Below are positions 9,601 through 18,500 of a DNA stretch of 51,689 bases, piece by piece (position 1 is the first letter of the stretch; every line of letters begins with the position of its first letter). The stretch lies in NCBI RefSeq assembly GCF_024606225.1, contig NZ_JAGRPU010000041.1, positions 1-51,689 of the forward strand, given 5' to 3'. The DNA comes from Endozoicomonas sp. ISHI1. GTDB taxonomy: Bacteria > Pseudomonadota > Gammaproteobacteria > Pseudomonadales > Endozoicomonadaceae. A program made the position numbers and the translations under genes. The notes beneath the pieces are model-generated. The model made no database searches. It was not told the origin of the DNA and saw only the letters and a list, made by a program, of their open reading frames with translations.

Positions 9601-12253
9601 TGGCTCGTTTGGCCCTGGCGACATCACGATGAAGGTCGAACCGGGGCTTAGGACCCAGACGAGCCATTTGCTTGTCCAGCTCATGTTCAATGGCTGCGAT
9701 ACGCTCATCAACATCAGGCTGACCCGCTTTAAACACTTCTTCATCCAGATGTTCAAGTTTTGCCTCAATCAGACTGTTTTGCTCGTCTATACTGCCGTGA
9801 TATCTGTAGTTCTTAATGTTGAGTTGATCGGCAATTTGATTGTTTTTGATTCTCTTGGCACCTTCATCGTCATAAAATTCGTTTACTTCTTCCATTAATT
9901 CCTGGATTCTGTCTCTTAAAACATGCTGCTGGTCGAAAAGGTTGGCATCATCTGCAAATCCCAGCTGTAAAGCTCTGGCCAGTTGAGCCATGAAAATTTT
10001 GCCTCTTTCTTGAGCAGCAGGGTTTTCATGAGGGGAGATATTTAGTTCCATCTCAAGAGCGGTAAGATAATTTAGTTGTTGTTCTTCGGCTCGCTGATCC
10101 GATTCTTCGACTACGGAGTTGAGACGATCATGAATATCTGAGAGTACGATATCCGCCTCCGGCAGATCTGCCTCCAGGGCTGGTCCCGGCCGTAAGATCA
10201 TGTACATCCCACTCAGCTCGTGATATGAGACATCACCGCCATCAATCTTTGCACGGATCCTTTGCAGTCTTGTTGCTTTGTCATCACCTTTATTGATTTT
10301 GATGGTGAGTATTTTTTCCAGCACTTGCAGTTTGATCCGGGCCTTTAACTCTGACACCCGTCTGGCTTCTCTGATGCACAGATGCATAAGAATAGCAATG
10401 ACCTGACGTTGGAAATACACATCGTCCTTATCATTGAGGCGATTCTTTTTCCCCAAAACTCTTGCTGCGGCACGAAGTATCCGAAGCACTTCAGGCATGG
10501 CTTTGGGGTGGCCTGGTGTGCGGATGTCTTTCAGTTCTTCTTCCAGCGCTGCATTCTTGAGAAGCGTATTATAAAGTCTTGCCTTCAGAGCATTGTGGTC
10601 TTCTGTCGTGATGCCTTCATTCTGCTCACTCAGATCAAGGCCAGGGATCTGCCGCTTCAGGTACTGCTGAATGGCCCGGGAACGGACTTCCGGATCCTGC
10701 TTGCTTGCCATTTCAAACGTCTGTCCGGCAAAGTCGCCAATGACTTTGGAAGCAAAGCTTCCGTCTTCGGGAGGAGAAACGCCGTAGGCTTTGGTGACAA
10801 TGGGTACCAATTCATGAATATTCTGAACAAAATGCCGGTTAGACAGCAGATCTTTAAGTTCAGGTTTGAAGCCGAAGTGTTTTAAGAGTTGATTATACAT
10901 CCAGGTTGGCGTCATGACCGACGAAGCGACTCTGACGTGCCCTATTGAGAATTCAAATTCATCTGCGACACCTTGAGTAGCACTATCTTGAGTAGCACTA
11001 TCTTGAGTAGCACTATCTTGAGTAGCACTGGTCAATGCCTGCTGAAAAGACTCATAGTACGCAAGCGTCACCAGTATATCTTCGTATGATCGAGTCGTCA
11101 GTCCATCTTCGTTAAGTCCGGCATTGTGCTGTGCAGCTAACTCCTCCAGTAACGCCGTTTGCCTGTTTCGAATGACGTACTGGTAGCTTTTGACCTTGTC
11201 TGTTTTGATCTTTGTTATTGTTTCAGTAGCGGGTGGGAAGCCATAAAATTCTTCCAGGAGGTGGTACAGACCCATTTGCACAAAGGCGATATCGCTGGGA
11301 TTCTGTTTCTGACCACGGAAGACAATAATCTCCCCCGGAGCTTCATTCACTGCCAGTTTTGGATAGCCAGCAGGTACAGGATAAGCCTGTGTCTCATCCT
11401 CTGCGTGTACAACATAGCCAACGGGTTTAAGGTAGGACAACAGATTAGTCAGGGCCATCTGTTGTAAGTCTTCCTTCAGAACATGAACCCGGGTATAGGC
11501 CGTGGTGGCCGCTGCAAAAAGAGCCTCATCATTGACAAAGAGCGATTGCCCCAGATGCTTCAGTTCCAGAGGTTGATCGCCCGCGGCGATAAGACGCATA
11601 AAGGTGCGCCCGTTGACTTCAACTTTGTCTACTTCAATGGCGGCAAGGGCAACATAGTGATCAATTTCGCCCAGGCTTCCTGCTCTTTTATTGGCTCCTT
11701 TCAGTATTGCGACCAGCTGTTTGGGGTTGGCGACTTTCGTTAATGGTTCTAATGGTTGGATGTCACCTGATTGACTACAAACAGCCTCGACTGAATCCTG
11801 ACTGGTCATTCCGTCTCTGACTTCAATGATCAGTTTGCTGTCTTCAAGGTTATGGGTGAACCTGAAGACTCCCTCATTACCGACCTTTAGAATTTTGGTG
11901 TATTTCTGAGCAACCCCATGCTCGTCTGTTTCAAACTGATCAACACTGGAAACACCCTCATCGATGCCAGAAAGAACATCTGTGAAGCCTTCAGAGGGAA
12001 CGTCATAGCCTGCTCTGGCTACCGCCTGATCAGGGTAGGTGGTGGTAAAGGATTTGGGGATTGGTTGCTGGTCGTGACCTAAAGTTGGCCGAACCATGAC
12101 TTCACTGTGGGTAAACTCCCCACGTCCACTGCCCGGAATATCGACAGATTTTATCTGCAGCCTCCGATCGGCCAGTGCCTGTGAAGCAGCGATGGAAGAG
12201 TTGATGGCAACAGCCACTGCAAGGCTTAATGCATTGAGGCGGGGATGTGTCAT
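6683..12253 (-). CDS. Copy 2: giant exported coiled-coil paralog, 1856 aa, unknown function
   Basis: This is the second shortest complete copy. The signal peptide (1-28) ends SQALA. The N-terminal domain most resembles copy 4 (shared MTSQDS and RAGSLGE). A five-residue repeat (TQDSA) occupies about 409-427. V1 is almost missing: after one relic unit (EVRSRAIQQYLKRQ, about 530) the constant block LEEELKDI...PEVL begins near 570. V2 (about 870-1190) is the version seen otherwise only in copy 3, including KQVVYVSRTDVYPA. The C-terminal domain starts near 1190, the hydrophobic stretch is about 1670-1719, and the tail is short (NSADRTAN). The start ATG has a GAGG site and an upstream in-frame TGA. 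A 322-bp gap with a hairpin separates it from copy 3, so it may begin its own transcript with copy 1. No family or catalytic motif was recognised. Confidence 0.95.
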   Translation of the reverse strand: MTHPRLNALSLAVAVAINSSIAASQALADRRLQIKSVDIPGSGRGEFTHSEVMVRPTLGHDQQPIPKSFTTTYPDQAVARAGYDVPSEGFTDVLSGIDEGVSSVDQFETDEHGVAQKYTKILKVGNEGVFRFTHNLEDSKLIIEVRDGMTSQDSVEAVCSQSGDIQPLEPLTKVANPKQLVAILKGANKRAGSLGEIDHYVALAAIEVDKVEVNGRTFMRLIAAGDQPLELKHLGQSLFVNDEALFAAATTAYTRVHVLKEDLQQMALTNLLSYLKPVGYVVHAEDETQAYPVPAGYPKLAVNEAPGEIIVFRGQKQNPSDIAFVQMGLYHLLEEFYGFPPATETITKIKTDKVKSYQYVIRNRQTALLEELAAQHNAGLNEDGLTTRSYEDILVTLAYYESFQQALTSATQDSATQDSATQDSATQGVADEFEFSIGHVRVASSVMTPTWMYNQLLKHFGFKPELKDLLSNRHFVQNIHELVPIVTKAYGVSPPEDGSFASKVIGDFAGQTFEMASKQDPEVRSRAIQQYLKRQIPGLDLSEQNEGITTEDHNALKARLYNTLLKNAALEEELKDIRTPGHPKAMPEVLRILRAAARVLGKKNRLNDKDDVYFQRQVIAILMHLCIREARRVSELKARIKLQVLEKILTIKINKGDDKATRLQRIRAKIDGGDVSYHELSGMYMILRPGPALEADLPEADIVLSDIHDRLNSVVEESDQRAEEQQLNYLTALEMELNISPHENPAAQERGKIFMAQLARALQLGFADDANLFDQQHVLRDRIQELMEEVNEFYDDEGAKRIKNNQIADQLNIKNYRYHGSIDEQNSLIEAKLEHLDEEVFKAGQPDVDERIAAIEHELDKQMARLGPKPRFDLHRDVARAKRAIKKAESNQSGVHRKLNNIRRKQVVYVSRTDVYPAITDEDEKTLNQAIKQIQIDYDLPADDGQTTEERVDDIRHFLRGDGAERRDEVLEKLEAASKHLNLQIQGDPGLMEEADYFIAIASHTNSNDPDEAHYALGELPLTRQKYTRVKDFLRVHDRKSMELTHALREETNVKEHLALKKKENTPSGEIDEKAEALHNNEIAMLNSDLEHKSQAVAETKKALEDLKEILESTEQAVGLQPDSSDTYEDRVNALRNKQIQLGGNEGTGGMIRQLIQKQAHLQGEIEIRKADIERMKEDLKAAEEAVESDIGPFQFTPKQAKVLNAIHKLIQQHPLKKQALEAAIGLAELAEESVKTTSFLASFDFDDEFAPIRLQAIIGEKLTFTQASRIVEVFKCLKAVSPESQPLIVLKEVHILSNKARRLMATGAQEYDDKILGMGKAGIHHFGYEPKDLKSFSEYFTTHSASGNTIIALLGEGLISKIELENYIKAVRGVDGYQTVDEFEHLLGYRHCVNLPQFNKVVQMLSDKGTEKFMQSAFTPVTVSANGPAGMKESVAGMKEYAAAVIANYFLDDIAFENGRRTAAFLTNIQNTLTPYANAVGLSESDLIKAIHGTLMQAHAAAVERQFNNYWVKPSASLAQIVTWYFSSYKPLLVAHTTPEAAILSLSNMSFLYLLDLTNRGDYTHRMLTPFQHWLERYGVDLDRTRQYAFHRKIEQLSEVGGLAMPLGKAASSVILLRTGTMLFARQHNANPRMYRSISRLVPEIVKSMASRQGVRMPLLHRITPEKVKTLASATAGLVLGPVATVGSYAHGLLFGFTYAQTFGFALASSLTFDFFMNDNKMLTQWLGGPLGRGLDKLNRWRRVGETESDYVKRTAIATPQRFKETDEEYANRIKTNNMINGWMRNEMRGWTRNENYLQFRERRDRTMKMYEHGWEKYFRDNVPKWSFFHAESIPYSYTLGTFYEWKNSADRTAN
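10973..11029. repeat. 15-bp in-frame minisatellite in copy 2
   Basis: Three identical 15-bp units (ttgagtagcactatc) at 10973-10987, 10988-11002 and 11003-11017 are followed by 12 bases of a fourth. They encode repeats of a five-residue unit (TQDSA) inside the N-terminal domain. No other copy has them at this position. The period is a multiple of three, so length changes keep the frame. Confidence 0.95.
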
Positions 12254-12340
12254 TCTTCTACCTCAGAGCTGAATACTTTTATTGCCGTGAAAAGTAATGC
12301 TTACACCGGGCGAGAAAGCAACTTCTAATTTAATCGCTCA
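12254..12340 (-). promoter_or_regulatory. Leader and ribosome binding site of copy 2
   Basis: This is the conserved leader block with GAGG seven bases before the ATG. The mini-frame at 12263-12304 is preserved (SITFHGNKSIQL) and ends in the TGA that overlaps the Shine-Dalgarno. Here, however, it begins with GTA instead of GTG or ATG, so it has no obvious start codon. Confidence 0.55.
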
Positions 12341-12344
12341 TGGC

Positions 12345-12430
12345 TGTTTTACCATGCTGTTGAGACAATCTAGTCCACAGTGGCAAAAGTTCAACGCCAG
12401 CAAAATTGAGTTGTTTTTTTCAGAGAAGGA
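12345..12430 (-). promoter_or_regulatory. Promoter-like element shared with the 3/4 and 4/5 gaps, plus a relic 3' end
   Basis: The segment matches the gap after copy 5 (26660-26755), including the poly-T run and the first bases of the copy 5 gene end (cagagaagg here, cagggaagg there). On the minus strand TTGAAC, a 16-base spacer and TAGATT make a possible sigma-70 promoter. The match into another copy's coding end suggests that this gap was stitched together by recombination. Confidence 0.35.
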
Positions 12431-12499
12431 GTGCATTCATGGCTTCTAACATAGCTTCCAAGATAGCCTCTGACAGGGTTTAATCGATGGTATGGTCTG

Positions 12500-12537
12500 A
12501 AAGAAACCAGTATGTATTGCTTTATACCGGTTTCTTT
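12500..12537 (-). terminator. Hairpin downstream of copy 3, likely intrinsic terminator
   Basis: Arms 12500-12513 and 12524-12537 with a 10-nt loop give 14 paired positions. The only mismatch on the plus strand (A12509, C12528) becomes a G-U wobble in minus-strand RNA, so the stem is complete only in the array's own transcript. The 3' arm of the RNA is U-rich (GGTTTCTTTC). It starts 38 nt after the copy 3 stop, exactly as the hairpin after copy 1 does. Confidence 0.65.
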
Positions 12538-12575
12538 TGGGTGGCTATGAAGGGATCATCCACTATTTTCTGATA

Positions 12576-15500
12576 TCAAAGTTCGTTGCGGGTATTCTTA
12601 TCTTGATCAGGATCGGACTTCTCAATCTTTTGATCAGTCAGTACTATTTTCACGGTTGCGGTTTCAGGTGCTGCAGTCCTTGATCCGAAGAAAACACCCA
12701 GAGTGCAGGAGTAAGGAATACTATCTGCGTGGGAGAATGACCATTCAGGCACATTTTCCCTGAAGTATTTCTCCCAGCCATGCTCATACATCCTCATGGT
12801 GCGATCACGTCGTTCGCGGAACTGAAGATAATTCTCGTTCCGCGTCCAGCCATGCATCATGTCCTTTGCCTTAACACGCTTTGAATACTCTTCATCTGTT
12901 TCATTAAAGCGTTGTGGCGTGGCAATGGCAGTACGTTTCACATAGTTCGCTTCCGTTTCACCCACACCTCTCCAGCGGTTGATCTTGTCAAGACTTCGGC
13001 CCAGAGGTCCGCCCAGCCATTGGGTGAGCATTTTGTTGTCATTCATGAAGAAGTCGAAAGTAAGGCTCGACGCCAGAGCGAATCCGAAGGTTTGAGCGTA
13101 GGTAAACCCGGATACCAGACCGTGGGCGTACGCTCCGACAGTGGCTACCGGACCGAGCACAAGACCGGCTGTGGCGGAGGCCAGGGTTTTCACTTTTTCA
13201 GGTGTGATTCTGTGCAGCAGCGGTACCTGAACCCCTTGTCCGGTGGTCATGGATTTCACTATTTCGGGCACCAGGCGGAAAATGCTGCGATACATCCGGG
13301 GGTTGGCGTTGTGCTGCCTGGCGAACAGAAGCGAGCCGGTTTTCAGCAGTATGACCGAAGAAGCGGCCTTGCCCAATGGCATCAGCAGCCCACCCACTTC
13401 GGAGAGTTGTTCAATTTCACTGTGGAAACCGTACTGGCGCGTTCGGTCAAGATCATCACTATAGCGTTCCAACCAGTGCTGGAAAGGCGTGAGCATCCTG
13501 TGCGTGTAATCACCTCTGTTGGTCAGGTCCAGAAGATAGAGGAACGACATGTTTGACAGCGATAGCATGGTGGCATCCAGTACATTATGAGCCACCAGCA
13601 GAGGTTTGTAGCTGGAGAAGTACCAGGTGACAATCTGTGCCAGAGAGGCTGAAGGTTTGACCCAGTAATCATTGAGCTCTCGCTCAACCGCTGCGGCATG
13701 AGCCTGCATCAATGTGCTGTGGATGGCCTTGATCAGTTCTGATTCAGACACGCCGACAGCATTGGCATAAGGCGTCAGGGTATCTTGAACATGAGTCAGG
13801 AATGCTGCCGTCTTGCGGCCGTTTTCAAAGGCAATATCGTCAAGAACGTAGTTGGCGATGACCGCAGCGGCGTACTCCTTCATGCCGGCAACAGACTCTT
13901 TCATACCCGCTGGACCAGTGGCGGTCACAGTCACAGGAGTAAAGGTGCTCTGCATGAATTCCTCTACACCCTTGTCGGATAGCATCTGGACATTAGCCCT
14001 GAAGAGTGGCACATTGACGCCGTGTTTGTGGGCAAGGAAATGTTCAAATTCAGCCACTGTCTGATATCCATCGATTTCTCTGACGACCTTCATGTAGTTC
14101 TCAAGTTCAACCTTGCTGATCAGACCTTCATGCAGCAGAGTGATGATCCTGTTACCACTGGCAGAACGGGTAGCGAAGTATTCCGAGAAGCTCTTCAGAT
14201 CCTTTGGTTCATAGTTGACGTGGTGAATGCCTGCTTTGCCCATGCCGCGAATTTCGTCGTCGTATTCTTGTGCCCCTGTCGCTAGTTCAAGCCTGGCCCT
14301 GCGCGTAAGAATCTGGATTTCTTTGAGGGCATTCCCGGGTTGATCTCCAACAGGCTCGGGAGAGGATTCAGGGAAGGTCGCCTTCAGGCTCCTGAAAACT
14401 TCCACAATCCGACTGGCCTGTTTAAAAGTCAGTTTGTCTCCGATCAGTGCCTGCATGCGAATCGCTGCAAATTCATCGTCAAAATTGAAAGTCTCAAGCA
14501 ATGGTGTTATTCCACCGCTTTTTCTTGCCACTTCTGACAGGCCAATTGCGGCTTCAAGAGCTTGCTTTTTGAGAGAGTGCTGCTGCGTGAATTTGTGGAT
14601 AGCCTGCAGAACTTTTGCCTGTTTCGGAGTGTACTGGAAGGGACCACCGTCACTTTCGACGGCTTCCTCTGCAGCCTTCAGGGCCTCTTTCATTCTCTGA
14701 ATGCCTGCTTCCCTGGTTTCAATCTCAGCTTGCAGATCAGCCTGTTCCTGAATCAGTTGCCGGATCTTGCCGCCAGTACCATCATCACCGCCCAGTTGTA
14801 CCTGTTTGTTTCTCAGGGCATTAACCCGGTGCTCATAGGTGTCCGAAGAGTCTGGTTGAAGCTCCACGGCTTCTTCAGTGGTTGCAAGAGTCCCTTTAAG
14901 ACCTGCCAGAGCATTTTTCGCTTCTGCTACAGCTTGACTTTTATGCTCCAATTCTGACTTCAGCATAGCTATTTCGTTATTATGAAGGGCTTCAGCCTCC
15001 TCATCGATGTCCCCGGAAGGAGGATGCTCCTCTTTTTTCAGAGCCAGACTCTCTTTTACTTTAGTTTCTTCACGCTGTGCAAGAGTGACCTCCATACTTT
15101 TCCAGTCGTGCAAACGCAGGAAGTGGTTGACCTGACTGTATTTTTGCCTGGTTAAAGGCAGTTCACCCAATGCGTAACCGGCTTCGTCCTGGTCGTTAGT
15201 ATTTGTATGGGATGTAATGGCAATAAAGAAATCATCTTCTTCCATTAATCCGACGTAACCATGTATCTGAAGGTTAAGATTTTTGATGGCAGCTTCCAGT
15301 TTCTCCAGGACTTCATCTCGTCTATCAGTGCCGTCTCCCCGCAGGAAGTGCCTGATGTCGTCTACTCGCTCTTCAGTGGTTTGTTCTTCGCCTGCAGGCA
15401 GGTCGTAATCGATCTGGATTTGTTTAATGGCTCGATTGAGAGTCTTTTCGTCTTCGTCCGTGACAGCAGGGTAGACATCGGTTCGACTCACATAGACCAC

Positions 15501-18500
15501 TTGTTTGCGACGAATATTATTCAGCTTTCTATGAACCCCTGACAGCTCACTTTCGGCTTTTTTAATGACTCGTTTGGTCATGGCGACATCACGATCAAGG
15601 GCGAACCGGGGCTTAGGCCCCAGGCGAGCCATTTGCCTTTCCAGCTCATTTTCAATGGCTGCGATACGTTCATCAACCTCGGACTGACCCGCTTTGAACA
15701 GTTCTTCATTCAGATGTTCAAGTTTTGCCTTAATTAGACTGTTCTGTTCGTCTGTGCTGGCTAGACCTTTATAGTTCTCAATCTTCAGTTGATCAGCGAT
15801 TATATTGTTTCTGATTCTTTTGAGATCTTCATCGTCATAGATTTCGTTGACTTGTTCCCTTATTAATTCCTGAATTTTGTTTCTTAGAGCCTGCTGCTGG
15901 TGGGACAGATTGGCACCGTCTGCAAACCCTATCTGTAAATCACTAGCCAGTTTAGCCAGAAAAATTTTTCTTTTTTCTTTGGTAGCAGGGTTTTCATGAG
16001 GGTAGATATTTAGCTCTTTCTCCAGAGCGGCAAGATAATTGGCCTGTTGTTCTCTGGCTTGCTGATCCGATTCTTCGACTAAAAATTTGAGACGATCGCG
16101 AATTCTGGAAAGTACGAAATCATCCCTCAGGAGGCCCGCGTTCAGATCTCTCTCCAGGTTCTTTTTAATATCTGGCCTCTCACTTTTCCACCAGATGAAG
16201 TTGTCCATGTTGCTCAGCTCGTAATTTGAGACATCACCGCTATCAAGCCTTGTAAGAATCCTTTCCAGCCTTGTTGCTTTGTTGTCAACTTCATTGCTTT
16301 TGATCTTGAGTATTGCTTCCAGAGTTTGCAGTGTGAACCGGGCCTCTTTCTCTGATTGCTGTCTGGCTTCTCTGATGTATAGACGAATGTCTTCAGAAAT
16401 GACCTGACGTTGAAAATACACATCGTCCTTATTGCTGAAGTGACTCTTTCTCCCCATAGCTTTTCCCACGGCACTGAGTGTCCGAAGTACTTCAGGCATG
16501 GCTTTGGGGTGGCCTGGTGTGTTGATGTCTTTCAGTTCTTCTTCCAGTGCAGCATTCTTGAGAAGCGAGTTATAAACACTTGACTCCAGGGCATTGAGGT
16601 TTGCTGTCGCGATGCCTTCATTCTGCTCACCAGGATCAAGGCCAAGGATCGCTGCAAGAGCAGATATTCTGGCTTTGGTGTGAGAATTCTCTATATCCTG
16701 TTGTTCATATATTGTCTGAATTCTGCGATGCAGGATTTCTTTTTGGGCATCCGTTATCGCAAGTTTTTGATTCAGGATTTGTATTTGAACATTTATTGTC
16801 TTAATTTTTTCAAGCAGGCGTTCTTGCTGAGCGTCAATATCAGCTTTGCCATCAAAATTCGGAATGTTCAAGACTGCGGCAAGGGTTGCATAGCGGGCTC
16901 TGATTCCAGTGGCATCTTTCGTATCTTTTGTGATGCTCAGTTGCTGAAAACGTTTCTGATCCTCAGTTGCCCACTGCTTCAGGTGCTGCTGAATGGCCCG
17001 GCATCGGGCTTCCGGCTCCGTGTCGACATCCGGGACCAAACCGAGCTGACGTTGAATGTTATTCAGACGATTGCGGACTACAGCATCAATCAGCTCTGTC
17101 TGTTGAAGCATTTGCTCTTGCAGGCAGAGTTTAATGAACTCATAGCGGGCACCGAGATCGTTTTCATTGTCTGGAGTAATATCGATCTGCTTTTCAATGT
17201 CTGCCAATTTTGTTTTTACGGCTTCTTCCCGAGACTGTTCTATCGCGGCATCTGTTGCGGCATCTGTCGCGGCAACCGATCTTTTGATTTCATGAATGCC
17301 CTTTCTGATGAGTCTGGCTTGTTCTTCTGGTGGCTTGCTACCATCCCAGTTATCAATACCCAGTTCATTGGCCAGTTGGGTATTGTACTCATCTCTGATT
17401 TCTGCCAGGGAAGCACGAATGTCTTTTATCAGCGTTGGCATTCGAGTGACTTCCTGCTGAAATTTCGTTAGCCTCTTTTTTTCTTGTTCCAGCATTTTTT
17501 GAAGTTCAAGATGCTGCTGAATGGTCCGATGACGGGCCTTCAGGTCATCTTTGTTGAGCGGGACCAGACCGAGTTGACTTTCAACGATAGCCAGTCTGTG
17601 CGAGGCCTCCTCCTGATCGGTCGCTTCAGTCGTATGTTGCATATACTGTTGAATGGACTTACAGCGGGCACCCAGATCGTTTTCATCGACCGGAGTAATA
17701 CCGAACTGGCCTTCAATGGCTGCCAGTTGTGCTTTCAGAGCTTCAGGACCAGGCTGTCCTGCTGCGGCCACTGATTGATTGATTTCATGAATTTTTTTTC
17801 TGATAAGCCTGATTTGTTCTTCCGGTGGCTGGGTATCATCCCAGTTATCAATACCAAGCATCTCTGCCAGTTGAGTCTTGTAGGCTATACTGGCTTCTTC
17901 CCTGACATCACGGATTTGTTGTTGCAGATACGGGATTCGTTCGACTTCATGCTGAAGTTTTTGTGACTGATCTTCCAGTTCTTTCACCACTTTACGAATC
18001 AGTGCGAGCTCATCCTCAGCGTGTTGCCTGAGTTGAAGTGCTCTGAGTTTTTGCTCTTCACTGGTAGTGACTGTCTCCGATATAAGCTTTAACTGGTTTT
18101 TAACCCGGATGAGTTCGCTTTTTGTTGCGAGGTGCTCTTGCAGCTGTCTTTCCCACTTAACTATTTTTCTGGCCATGTCCCTCACGACTTTGGCAGCAAA
18201 CTGTTCGTCGTGGTTAAAAACATTGAGCTGTGATTCGTCGACAACGGGTACAAGACTCATAATACCCTTAACAAAATTCTGATTGATCAGAAGATCTCTA
18301 AGTGCAGGCTTGAAGCTGAAGTGTTTTGCGAGTTGAATCTGCAACCAGGTTGGCGTGATGACAGAGGAAGCGGCTCTGATGTGTTCCAGTGTGAATTCAA
18401 AGTTAGCTTCCTGAGCCGGGGTGGCACTGGTCAATGCCTGCTGGAGAAATTCGTAGTATGAAAGCGCACGCACAGCCAGTTTGTCTTCGTCTGTAAGCAT

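Noticed and set aside
17822-17862. WDD units resembling helix I-II of a J-domain (LGI...EEQ...I..KI)
   Set aside because: No HPD motif or remaining J-domain helices follow. The likeness is limited to a generic helix-turn-helix pattern.
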